NCBI GenBank assembly: GCA_028278025.1
Contig: JANQFE010000138.1
Span: 25,323 to 89,322 of the forward strand
Reading direction: 5' to 3'
From: Thermodesulfobacteriota bacterium
GTDB taxonomy: Bacteria; Desulfobacterota; WTBG01; CAIYCZ01; CAIRTM01
DNA: 64,000 nucleotides
A program made the position numbers and the translations under genes. Below the pieces are notes generated by a model. It saw only the letters and a program-made list of their open reading frames with translations. It made no database searches and was not told where the DNA came from. Every line of letters begins with the position of its first letter. The first letter of the stretch is position 1. Positions 44,420 through 52,440 of the stretch are shown piece by piece.

Positions 44420-45826
44420 ATGTACACCCGAAATGAGTATTTAAAAAATATTCCTTCTGTTGATGAAATTTTGCGGACAACCGAGGTGCAGGAGCTGCTG
44501 TTGAGATTTTCCCGTGTGCTTGTTGTTAAAGCAATTCAGCTTGTTTTAGAAGAAAAAAGAAAAATGATATTATCGAAAACAGATGAAAGCAATTTCGAAA
44601 AGGGCCGGCTTTCTGATGTTTCTGCACAGCTCATAGAAGCAAAAATTGCAGAAATCACACAGCCGTCCCTGAAGCGGGTAATAAATGCGAGCGGTATTAT
44701 TGTACATACAAATTTGGGGCGGGCACCTCTTTGCGAAGAAGCAATAGCATCCGTGGTCGAGGTTGCACGTTATTATAGCAATCTGGAGTTTAACCTCGTT
44801 AAGGGTGAAAGAGGAAATCGTTATAGTCATGTGGAGGGTCTTCTGAAAGAGATTACCGGAGCTGAAGCCGGTTTTGTGGTGAACAATAATGCTGCGGCGG
44901 TATTGTTATGCTTAAATACGTTGGCTACCGGAAAAGAGGTGATAATTTCGCGCGGTGAATTAATTGAAATTGGGGGCAGTTTCAGGATTCCTGAAATCAT
45001 GAGCCAAAGCGGCGCAAAGTTAGTTGAAGTAGGTACAACAAACAGAACCCATCTCAGAGATTATCAAGAGGCTATCAATGAACAGACAGCTGTTATCCTC
45101 AAAGCGCATACCAGTAATTTTAGGGTTGTTGGTTTTACTGCAGAAGTTGAGGTCTCAGATTTAAACACCTTAGGCCGTGAATATGATATTGCTGTTATGC
45201 TTGATATGGGAAGTGGCAACCTGGTCAAGGCTGCATCATTCGGTTTGCGGGATGAACCGATCGCACAAGACGCAGTCAAGAGCGGCATGGATATAGTCAC
45301 ATTCAGCGGTGATAAACTGCTTGGTGGTCCTCAGGCGGGTATAATTCTAGGCAAAAAAAAATATATACAGGCATTACGAAGAAACCCCCTTTCCCGTGCT
45401 CTCAGAATTGACAAATTAACCCTTGCTGCACTTGAAGCAACCCTAAGAACATATGTTTTTAAACCGGAACATATCGACGATCTTCCTGTTATGAGAATGC
45501 TGATGGCTTCAGAATCAGTTCTCAAAAAGCGAGCAAGGACACTAACCCGCTTGCTTGCCAAGCACAATACAGACTTAGCGGTTGCTGTAGTAAAAGATAA
45601 TTCCCAGGTTGGGGGCGGTGCATATCCGTTGGATGATGTGCCAACATGGGCAGTTGCAATAGACCCCTCTCCAATGACGGTTAATGATTTTGAATATCTT
45701 CTGCGTACTTGTAACCCGCCGATTATCTCCCGTATCAGTAAGGATAAAGTACTGCTGGATATGCGAACTGTTTTTCCCGACGAGATTTCCCTGATTGCAG
45801 AAAGTATCAGCATTGTTGTAACGTGA
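44420..45826 (+). CDS. selA: L-seryl-tRNA(Sec) selenium transferase
   Basis: A 468-residue SelA, the PLP enzyme that converts seryl-tRNA(Sec) to selenocysteinyl-tRNA(Sec) with selenophosphate. The N-terminal domain (YLKNIPSVDEIL onward) precedes the transferase fold. RVINASGIIVHTNLGRAPL and the YSNLEFNLVKGERGNR segment are SelA hallmarks. The PLP lysine is K299 in FSGDKLLGGPQAG. The C-terminal MRTVFPDE region is also typical. The organism therefore probably makes selenoproteins, though selB, selD and tRNA-Sec are not in this window. No other gene shares its transcript within 260 bases. Confidence 0.95.
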   Translation: MYTRNEYLKNIPSVDEILRTTEVQELLLRFSRVLVVKAIQLVLEEKRKMILSKTDESNFEKGRLSDVSAQLIEAKIAEITQPSLKRVINASGIIVHTNLGRAPLCEEAIASVVEVARYYSNLEFNLVKGERGNRYSHVEGLLKEITGAEAGFVVNNNAAAVLLCLNTLATGKEVIISRGELIEIGGSFRIPEIMSQSGAKLVEVGTTNRTHLRDYQEAINEQTAVILKAHTSNFRVVGFTAEVEVSDLNTLGREYDIAVMLDMGSGNLVKAASFGLRDEPIAQDAVKSGMDIVTFSGDKLLGGPQAGIILGKKKYIQALRRNPLSRALRIDKLTLAALEATLRTYVFKPEHIDDLPVMRMLMASESVLKKRARTLTRLLAKHNTDLAVAVVKDNSQVGGGAYPLDDVPTWAVAIDPSPMTVNDFEYLLRTCNPPIISRISKDKVLLDMRTVFPDEISLIAESISIVVT

Positions 45827-46090
45827 TGCTTTTAAAGCAAGACAACGGAAAACATCAGGGAATAGATAGAGCAGATTGCGGCTGTCTCGCGTGGCCCGGA
45901 GCAACTGTATACAATAGGTAGGCATCTTTTGTTTGCCAGTAGCCTGATTTCTCATGACGCACTGCAGAAAGTTTTATTGACGGATGCTCTTTTTACAGCC
46001 GTTTCCTTTTGCGTATAAAATACTTGTACGACGAATGGATCACAATTTCCACTGATTGTAGAACTATTGTATATTCTGGCTAAAGGTTAG

Positions 46091-47038
46091 ATGGAAAAGC
46101 TGCGGTTTACGATTACCAAAGAATCACAAAGTAAAAGGCTGGATGTTGTCCTTTCAGAGCAGGAAGGCCTTTTTAGTCGTTCGCAAGTGCAAAAAGCTAT
46201 AAAAGACAAACGGGTAAAGGTTAACCAGATTATCCAAAAAGCATCTTACAGGGTTAATTCAGGAGATGTAATCGAGATTGACGTGCCGGATCCGGTACCA
46301 CTTCAGACACAGCCGGAAAATATTCCGATTGAAATACTTTTTGAGGATTCCTTTATCATTGTTGTCAACAAACCGGCCGGCATGGTTGTACATCCTGCCT
46401 GCGGTAATTATTCAGGCACACTGGTCAATGCACTTCTTTACCACTGCACAACTCTCTCGGGTATTGGGGGTGTGCTCAGACCAGGCATTGTTCACAGGCT
46501 TGACAAAGGCACCTCCGGTATTCTTGTTGTTGCAAAAAATGATCCGGCTCATCTCAACCTTAGTGGGCAGTTTAAAGAGCATACCATTACGAGAAGATAC
46601 AAAGCTCTTGTATTTGGAACAACTGCTGAACGTCATGGGACGATTAAAACTGCTATTGGTAGAGACCGCATACATCGTCAAAAAATGACAACCAGTCCAC
46701 GTAAGGGTAGAGAGGCTATTACACACTGGGAAGTGCTGGAAGAATATTATAACACTTCTCTGCTTTCAGTAACCCTGGAAACAGGGAGAACGCATCAGGT
46801 TCGAGTTCACCTTGCCAGTATCGGTTTGCCAATAGTGGGTGATTATGTGTATGGTTCTGCAAAGAGAACAAGGGCAGTGAGTATAAAGCAGGTGCTTGAT
46901 GTATTAAAAGGCATCAAGCGGCCGTTACTGCATGCCGGGTATCTAGAATTTACACATCCATCTACAAAATCACCAATGGCTTTTGAAGTTCCTCTGCCTG
47001 ATGATTTTGCCGGTGTGCTGCGCATTTTACAGAATTAG
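46091..47038 (+). CDS. RluD-family 23S rRNA pseudouridine synthase
   Basis: A 315-residue pseudouridine synthase. Residues 1-65 form an S4 RNA-binding domain (RLDVVLSEQEGLFSRSQVQKAI). The catalytic domain follows, with the Asp nucleophile D138 in HRLDKGTSGILVVAKN and the later RTHQVRVHLASIGLPIVGD. It would isomerise specific uridines in 23S rRNA, as RluD does for the 1911-1917 loop; RluA or RluC specificity cannot be excluded. It is the first of a row of housekeeping genes. It is separated from coaE by the hairpin element at 47059. Confidence 0.92.
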   Translation: MEKLRFTITKESQSKRLDVVLSEQEGLFSRSQVQKAIKDKRVKVNQIIQKASYRVNSGDVIEIDVPDPVPLQTQPENIPIEILFEDSFIIVVNKPAGMVVHPACGNYSGTLVNALLYHCTTLSGIGGVLRPGIVHRLDKGTSGILVVAKNDPAHLNLSGQFKEHTITRRYKALVFGTTAERHGTIKTAIGRDRIHRQKMTTSPRKGREAITHWEVLEEYYNTSLLSVTLETGRTHQVRVHLASIGLPIVGDYVYGSAKRTRAVSIKQVLDVLKGIKRPLLHAGYLEFTHPSTKSPMAFEVPLPDDFAGVLRILQN

Positions 47039-47058
47039 ACTGGTAAGATATGATGCAA

Positions 47059-47244
47059 CTAGTACACATAGACATTTTATTTTGTTCGTATACATTCGCC
47101 CCCTTTGGTTTGATTGCTGCGGGCTATATGTTCGCTGGAAAAGCTTACAGCTCTCATCACGGCCCGTGCTCACACCGCCCTTGCGGCTCAAGCCAAAGGG
47201 GGCCAACGTATGAAAGCACAATTTTAATTGTCCATAAGTACCAG
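47059..47244. repeat. Hairpin repeat element, copy C3 (186 bp)
   Basis: This copy fills the gap between rluD and coaE. It begins CTAGTACACATAGACA and ends TTTTAATTGTCCATAAGTACCAG, and it is exactly as long as C1. Its core shares TTGATTGCTGCGGGC with C1 and GCTCACACCGCCCTTGCGG with C2. Its own stem is GCCCCCTTTGG at 47098-47108 against CCAAAGGGGGC at 47193-47203, 11 bp perfect and unrelated in sequence to the C1 stem. It ends about 75 bases before the coaE start. Confidence 0.72.
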
Positions 47245-47317
47245 GGTTTTTTAGAAAAATGTATACTATTTGACATGTCTTACTATTAAAAGCCAATAGG
47301 CATGATCGGAGGATAGG

Positions 47318-47938
47318 GTGCTCAGTGTGGGTCTTACAGGGGGTATTGCAAGCGGGAAGAGCCTGGCAGCCCACTTTTTTCAAAAGTGTGGTGCCCATAT
47401 CGTCGATGCTGATACTATTGCTCGTAATATTGTAGAGTCAGGTAGTGCAGGATGGGAGAGGGTAGTGGAGCATTTTGGCAGAAGTGTGCTCACACATGAC
47501 GGCAATCTGGACAGATCAAAATTAGCTCATATTATTTTCTCTAATGAGCAGCAGAGGGCCGTCCTCAATAATATTTTGCACCCTTTGATTCTTGATAAGA
47601 TCAAAGAACAGCTGTTCGAAATTGCCGTACGGGACCCTGCCGCTATAGTCGTTGTTGATGTGCCGCTGCTGATTGAATGTGGTCTCCAAAAAGATTTTGA
47701 CAGAATTGTTGTTGTGTATTCAGATAGAGATACCCGGAAAAGACGACTTATCCAAAGAAATAATCTCAGTGAAAAAGATGCAGAATACAGGTTGCGGGCA
47801 CAGATGGACCTTAATGCAAAGAAAAAATATGCCGATTATGTTATTGACAATAGCACAAGCAGACAATATCTGAAAAAGCAGGTCGGCACAGTCTATAGTA
47901 ACCTCATAAAAGAATTGGCCGGACAAGAAAAGTGCTAG
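47318..47938 (+). CDS. coaE: Dephospho-CoA kinase
   Basis: A 206-residue CoaE, which phosphorylates the 3'-hydroxyl of dephospho-CoA in the last step of coenzyme A synthesis. The P-loop GGIASGKS is at 8-15, followed by GAHIVDADTIAR with the substrate-binding Asp, VVDVPLLIECG and the RRLIQRNNLSEKDAEYR lid region. The start is GTG with GGAGG 5 bases upstream. The stop codon TAG is the first part of the CTAGTAC end of repeat copy C2, so the last codons were probably set by that insertion. A rho gene follows after a long leader. Confidence 0.93.
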   Translation: MLSVGLTGGIASGKSLAAHFFQKCGAHIVDADTIARNIVESGSAGWERVVEHFGRSVLTHDGNLDRSKLAHIIFSNEQQRAVLNNILHPLILDKIKEQLFEIAVRDPAAIVVVDVPLLIECGLQKDFDRIVVVYSDRDTRKRRLIQRNNLSEKDAEYRLRAQMDLNAKKKYADYVIDNSTSRQYLKKQVGTVYSNLIKELAGQEKC

Positions 47939-48050
47939 TACATGAGGACAATTAACATTGGGCGTAAGCTGGGCTCGCACTGCCCTTGCTGCACAAACAG
48001 GTGCGAGCCCAACCCCCGACTCTACAGTTTTAATTGTCGGTCAGTACTAG
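47935..48050. repeat. Hairpin repeat element, copy C2 (116 bp, internally deleted)
   Basis: This copy is bounded by CTAGTAC (47935-47941) and GTACTAG (48044-48050). The inner pair GGACAATTAA / TTAATTGTC is as in C1. The stem is the C1 stem in shorter form, GGGCTCGCAC against GTGCGAGCCC, with a 20-base loop. Compared with C1 it lacks about 70 bases of the core. Its left end overlaps the coaE stop codon. The ends are better preserved than in C3, so C1 and C2 are probably the younger pair. Confidence 0.75.
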
Positions 48051-48496
48051 TACAAACGTGTATTTTTTATGATTATTATAATAAAATATCTTGACAATTC
48101 AAAAAAATATATTAATAATAACAACATAGTAAGTTACAAACTCACTCCATTGTAACCCTAATCTTAGCGTTTTCCAGTTTATATAACTCCTGTAGAGCAT
48201 TTCTCGGGAATTAAAATTAATGTATATAACAAATCATAGTAAGGGTTGGCCGACCGGAGAAGGGATAGATATATAAGGTAAAGGTATATATAAAACAGGG
48301 TCTTCCCAACTTATAACCAGATGATAAAGAATTCCATATTTATCTCGTCTTAATTCATTTCATTTGACATATGTATGCTCTTTAGCAACTAAATTCCAAA
48401 TAGTATATAGCTTAAGAAACTTGAGATCTTATATTCATACTGTCACAAAGGCAGGTAATTATTTCAAAGAACTTTTTAAACCGGGGAGATGTTTTA
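47939..48496. other. coaE-rho gap: repeat copy C2 and long rho leader
   Basis: After repeat C2 the gap contains a promoter at 48091-48119 and then about 370 bases of AT-rich leader before the rho start codon. No coding frame with a ribosome-binding site is visible in the leader. Long untranslated leaders are known for rho genes whose product attenuates its own transcription; here that is inference. Confidence 0.5.
48091..48119 (+). promoter_or_regulatory. Probable sigma-70 promoter of rho
   Basis: TTGACA at 48091-48096 is perfect. After a 17-base spacer, AATAAT at 48114-48119 matches five of six bases of TATAAT. It lies 40 bases after repeat C2 and about 378 bases before the rho ATG. The flanks are very AT-rich, so chance matches are more likely here than at lysC. 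Confidence 0.6.
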
Positions 48497-49744
48497 ATGA
48501 ATTTGAAAGAATTGAAAGGTACCAAGATTAATGAACTTATGGATGTGGCCAAAAAAAGAAAAATAGACGGCTATAGCAATATGCGAAAACAGGACTTGAT
48601 TTTTTCGCTGCTACAGTCAGAAATAGAAAAAAATGGCCAGATTTACGGGGAAGGTGTACTTGAAATTTTGCCCGATGGTTTCGGTTTTCTCAGGGCACCT
48701 GATTACAATTATCTGCCCGGCCCGGATGACATTTACATTTCTCCTTCTCAGATACGCAGATTTAATCTTAAGACCGGAGATACGGTTTCCGGCCAGATAC
48801 GCCCCCCAAAGGATTCTGAACGCTACTTCGCTCTTCTTAAAGTTGAGACCGTTAACTATCAGGACCCGGAACAGGCCCGTGATAAAATACTTTTTGATAA
48901 TCTCACCCCGCTCTATCCGATGGAAAAAGTCATGCTGGAAACAGTCAAAGACAATATGTCAACCCGTGTAATGGATCTGCTTACACCTATCGGTAAGGGA
49001 CAAAGAGGCTTGATTGTTTCACCTCCCCGCACAGGCAAAACCATGCTGTTGCAGAGTATCGCAAATGCTATTACCAGAAACCATGAAGAGATCGTACTCA
49101 TGGTACTTTTAATTGATGAACGCCCGGAAGAAGTTACCGATATGCAGCGTTCGGTAAAGGGAGAGGTAATAAGCTCAACCTTTGATGAACCTGCCCAGCG
49201 GCATGTCCAGGTGGCGGAAATGGTACTTGAAAAGGCAAAGAGGTTGATTGAGCACGGTCGGGATGTTGTTATACTGCTGGATAGTATTACACGACTTGCA
49301 CGAGCCTATAATACGATAGTCCCCCCCAGCGGTAAAGTGCTTTCAGGTGGGGTTGACTCCAACGCCCTGCATAAGCCGAAAAGGTTTTTTGGGGCGGCCC
49401 GCAATATTGAAGAAGGTGGCAGTCTGACAATTATTGCAACTTCCCTCATCGACACGGGAAGCAGGATGGACGAAGTTATTTTTGAAGAATTTAAGGGAAC
49501 AGGTAACATGGAAATATATCTGGACAGAAAATTGTCTGACCGACGTGTGTTTCCGGCATTTGATATTAACAGGTCCGGAACACGCAAGGAAGAACTTCTG
49601 ATGTTGCCTGACATATTAACTAAAATTTGGCTGTTGAGAAAAGTGCTGCAACCGTTGAGTACCATTGACTCAATGGAATTTCTGCTGGACAAGATGGGTG
49701 GCACAAAGAATAATGATGATTTTCTCAACTCCATGAACAAATAA
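48497..49744 (+). CDS. rho: Transcription termination factor Rho
   Basis: A 415-residue Rho, the hexameric RNA-dependent ATPase that ends transcription. Residues 1-45 form the Rho N-terminal helical domain ([18 protein letters not shown]), followed by the RNA-binding cold-shock-like domain ([30 protein letters not shown] written in two parts: [16 protein letters not shown] and [13 protein letters not shown]). The Walker A loop is SPPRTGKT at 175-182, Walker B is [16 protein letters not shown], and [14 protein letters not shown] marks the Q/R-loop region. The length is typical and there is no large N-terminal insertion. It starts 20 bases ahead of a good open frame with GGGGAG before the ATG and is co-oriented with rpmE. 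Confidence 0.97.
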   Translation: MNLKELKGTKINELMDVAKKRKIDGYSNMRKQDLIFSLLQSEIEKNGQIYGEGVLEILPDGFGFLRAPDYNYLPGPDDIYISPSQIRRFNLKTGDTVSGQIRPPKDSERYFALLKVETVNYQDPEQARDKILFDNLTPLYPMEKVMLETVKDNMSTRVMDLLTPIGKGQRGLIVSPPRTGKTMLLQSIANAITRNHEEIVLMVLLIDERPEEVTDMQRSVKGEVISSTFDEPAQRHVQVAEMVLEKAKRLIEHGRDVVILLDSITRLARAYNTIVPPSGKVLSGGVDSNALHKPKRFFGAARNIEEGGSLTIIATSLIDTGSRMDEVIFEEFKGTGNMEIYLDRKLSDRRVFPAFDINRSGTRKEELLMLPDILTKIWLLRKVLQPLSTIDSMEFLLDKMGGTKNNDDFLNSMNK

Positions 49745-49764
49745 TCATAGAGGGAGCTCCTGGC

Positions 49765-49971
49765 ATGAAAGATAAAATTCATCCAAACTATGATACGGCA
49801 ACTGTGAAGTGTGCATGTGGAAATACCTATGAAACACGTTCCACACAGAAAGAAATAAAGGTAGAGATCTGTTCAAGTTGCCACGGTTTTTTTACCGGCA
49901 AACAGAAGCTTGTAGATTCAGCTGGTCGGGTAGAGAAGTTCCAGAAAAAGTATGCTAAAGTAAAAAAGTAA
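49765..49971 (+). CDS. rpmE: 50S ribosomal protein L31
   Basis: A 68-residue L31 of the zinc-binding (C+) type. It starts [20 protein letters not shown], carries CxC in the first part and [12 protein letters not shown] in the second, so all zinc ligands are present. The sequence ends [16 protein letters not shown] as in bacterial L31. AGGGAG lies before the ATG, 20 bases after the rho stop, so it is co-transcribed with rho. An intrinsic terminator follows 27 bases after the stop. Confidence 0.97.
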   Translation: MKDKIHPNYDTATVKCACGNTYETRSTQKEIKVEICSSCHGFFTGKQKLVDSAGRVEKFQKKYAKVKK

Positions 49972-49997
49972 TACGGGTTAACCAGAACCAGGACAAA

Positions 49998-50039
49998 AGT
50001 GCCTAAAGTGTTGCAGAACTACTTTAGGCACTCTTTTTT
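49998..50039 (+). terminator. Intrinsic terminator after rpmE
   Basis: A 12-bp perfect stem, AGTGCCTAAAGT at 49998-50009 against ACTTTAGGCACT at 50021-50032, with an 11-base loop is followed by CTTTTTT. It closes the rho-rpmE transcript and separates it from prfA. It is the clearest terminator in the window. Confidence 0.9.
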
Positions 50040-50118
50040 ATCGTTTCTTTTAAGGTGTCTGCAGCCTCACTGGTTTGGCAGTGTAACCTTGCTATAATGC
50101 ACATAAGGGTAGCATGTT

Positions 50119-51207
50119 GTGAGTTCAATGTTTAATAAGCTTGAAGAGGTCGAGCAGAGGTGTCGTGAACTGGATACACTTTTAAGTGATCCCCATATTT
50201 TTGATGACCGCAAGCGATACCAGACGCTTGCCAGCGAAAGGGCCAAAATAGCACCGATTGCTGAAGGCTATCAGCGCTATAGAAAGGTTTTGGAAGATTT
50301 GCAGGAAAACAAAACGCTGCTTGCAGAGGAATCTGAAGAAGAGCTTAAAGAACTTGCCCGGGAAGAGATTACTGTTTTGACAGAAGAGAAAGATACACTT
50401 GAAAAGGAATTGCAGTTGATGCTTGTGCCAAAAGATCCCCGGGATGAAAAGAGTGTGATTCTAGAAATCCGTGCCGGCACAGGCGGTGAAGAAGCTGCAC
50501 TGTTTGCTTTTGATCTTTTTCGGATGTATTCAAAGTTTGCTGAAAGAAGAAGTTGGAATGTTGAAATCCTGAGTCAAAACCTTACCGGTCTTAAAGGTTT
50601 AAAGGAAATTATTGCACTTATTGAAGGACGGGGCGCCTATAGCCAGCTCAGGTATGAGAGCGGTGTTCACAGGGTGCAACGAGTTCCTGAAACCGAGACA
50701 CAGGGCCGTGTTCATACTTCTGCTGTAACTGTGGCAGTTTTGCCTGAGGCAAGCGATGTTGATGTGGATATACATCCTGCAGATTTAAAGGTTGATGTGT
50801 ACCGCTCATCCGGACCGGGAGGACAAAGTGTCAATACAACAGATTCTGCCGTGCGTATTACACATATACCAACAGGGCTGGTGGTGAGCAACCAGGATGA
50901 AAAATCGCAGCATAAAAATAAAGCTAAAGCACTGAAAATTTTAAAAGCACGGCTGCTTGATATCGCAGTACAGAAACAGCAGGAAGAAATTTCCCAGCAG
51001 AGGAAGAACATGGTCGGCAGCGGCGACAGAAGTGAACGAATCCGTACCTATAATTTTCCGCAGGGAAGGGTGACAGACCACAGAGTTAATCTCACCCTTT
51101 ATAAAATTGAAAACATTATGATGGGTGATATCCAGGAAATTATTGATACTCTTATAACGCATTACCGGGCTGAAGCATTACAGGCTGCTGGTAATGCTTC
51201 AGCTTAA
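50119..51207 (+). CDS. prfA: Peptide chain release factor 1
   Basis: A 362-residue class I release factor that reads UAA and UAG. The GGQ motif is at 234-236 in SSGPGGQSVNTTDSAVRIT. The codon-recognition tripeptide is P-E-T at 190-192, the PxT type of RF1 (RF2 has SPF). LRYESGVHRVQRVP and GRVHTSAVTVAVLPE are classic RF1 strings. The start is GTG 50119, with a Met three codons on as the alternative. Its last codons form a 13-bp perfect hairpin that runs up to the stop codon. prmC, which methylates the GGQ glutamine, follows after 123 bases. Confidence 0.96.
   Translation: MSSMFNKLEEVEQRCRELDTLLSDPHIFDDRKRYQTLASERAKIAPIAEGYQRYRKVLEDLQENKTLLAEESEEELKELAREEITVLTEEKDTLEKELQLMLVPKDPRDEKSVILEIRAGTGGEEAALFAFDLFRMYSKFAERRSWNVEILSQNLTGLKGLKEIIALIEGRGAYSQLRYESGVHRVQRVPETETQGRVHTSAVTVAVLPEASDVDVDIHPADLKVDVYRSSGPGGQSVNTTDSAVRITHIPTGLVVSNQDEKSQHKNKAKALKILKARLLDIAVQKQQEEISQQRKNMVGSGDRSERIRTYNFPQGRVTDHRVNLTLYKIENIMMGDIQEIIDTLITHYRAEALQAAGNASA
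51169..51203 (+). other. Perfect hairpin over the 3' end of prfA
   Basis: GCTGAAGCATTAC at 51169-51181 is perfectly complementary to GTAATGCTTCAGC at 51191-51203, with a 9-base loop. The stem lies inside the last codons of prfA and ends one base before the TAA. No T-run follows, so it is not a standard intrinsic terminator. It may protect the message end or act with Rho. Confidence 0.7.
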
Positions 51208-51330
51208 CCTCTGAATAATATTCTTCATATACATTCTAATACTTTCAGACAGGGTATATGCATAGAAACATAACTGAGCCTAATCCTTACAGATTGTCAC
51301 AAGCCTCACGAGCATCCATATAGAAATATT

Positions 51331-52218
51331 ATGAAAAACTGGACCGTTATTGAATTGCTGCAGGAGACCCAAAATCATTTTATCAAGAAGGGTATTCCAG
51401 CAGCGCGTCTTGAAGCAGAGCTGCTGCTTGCATATTGCCTCAAGAAAGACAGGCTCAGACTCTATATGGATTTTGAAAGTCCGGTAACGCCGCAAGAACT
51501 TGACAGCTTTCGTGAGTTCGTCAAACGCAGAAGCAGACGAGAGCCGGTTGCCTATATACTGGGCTATAAAGAGTTTTGGTCAATAAACATTCACGTTACC
51601 CAAGATGTGCTTGTGCCGCGACCGGAAACAGAAATTCTTGTAAATGAGGTGCTGCGTGTTTTGAATGATGACGGCAGCGGTGGACCAAAGAAAATTCTCG
51701 AACTCGGTACGGGAAGCGGCGCAATTTCTGTGGCGCTTACGCAGAATAACCTTAATGTGCATGTTCACGCACTTGATAATTCACGGGCAGCATTAGGTGT
51801 AGCCCGACAAAACGTATCAAAACAAAATCTTGCTAACAGGGTCCAACTTGTTTGTGGCGACTGGTTACAACCTTTTGCCAGAAAGGAGCATTTTGATCTT
51901 ATCGTTTCAAATCCGCCATACATTTGCTCTGGGGATATAGAAAGTCTTGAGCCGGAGGTAAAATATTTTGAGCCCCGCGGGGCCCTTGATGGGGGGCCTG
52001 ACGGCATGCAGTTTTACCGGACCTGGACTCCGAAGCTGCCGGCCGTGCTTAAACCTGAGGGGTGGGTTATGTTTGAATTGGGTGAAGGGCAGGCCCAGGC
52101 AGTATCACGTCTTTTTCTATCATCGGGTTTATATAAAAATATTGATATAGTCAAAGACTATGCCGGGCATGAAAGGGTAATCATAGCCCAGAAAAAAGAT
52201 GCCCATGGCTCGCCATAA
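51331..52218 (+). CDS. prmC: Release factor glutamine N5-methyltransferase
   Basis: A 295-residue PrmC (HemK), which methylates the glutamine of the GGQ motif in RF1 and RF2. The N-terminal helical domain (IELLQETQNHFIKKGIPAAR) is followed by RRSRREPVAYILGYKEFW, the family signature. The SAM-binding motif is ELGTGSG at 124-130, and the catalytic NPPY is at 194-197 (VSNPPYIC). The C-terminal VMFELGEGQA matches known PrmC. It follows prfA, its substrate gene. The next rightward gene is a radical SAM gene after 222 bases containing repeat copy B. Confidence 0.95.
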   Translation: MKNWTVIELLQETQNHFIKKGIPAARLEAELLLAYCLKKDRLRLYMDFESPVTPQELDSFREFVKRRSRREPVAYILGYKEFWSINIHVTQDVLVPRPETEILVNEVLRVLNDDGSGGPKKILELGTGSGAISVALTQNNLNVHVHALDNSRAALGVARQNVSKQNLANRVQLVCGDWLQPFARKEHFDLIVSNPPYICSGDIESLEPEVKYFEPRGALDGGPDGMQFYRTWTPKLPAVLKPEGWVMFELGEGQAQAVSRLFLSSGLYKNIDIVKDYAGHERVIIAQKKDAHGSP

Positions 52219-52284
52219 TTAATGAAATATGCATTATTGCCGACGGTGATATATGTAGCTTATCCAGATGCTGCAGGCGTGTCG

Positions 52285-52352
52285 CAGGTTTCTTTGTAGT
52301 AAATACCAGAGGATAGTGCGTTCACTCCATGCTGAAGAATAATGCGGGTTAG
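52285..52352 (+). repeat. Second repeat family, copy B (68 bp)
   Basis: This segment is 61 of 68 bases identical to 40185-40252, beginning CAGGTTTCTTTGTAGTAAA and ending GCGGGTTAG. It lies 66 bases after the prmC stop. Unlike copy A it is not preceded by the hairpin element D, but the 18 bases before it (GATGCTGCAGGCGTG) still resemble the end of D. It may be the right end of a partly deleted element. Confidence 0.72.
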
Positions 52353-52440
52353 AAATGCCGGGTTGGCTAACGTATCAATATATTTTATAATAAAATTATA
52401 AACGTAGCGGCACTACTTTTTAAATAAGAGAAGGGAAATC

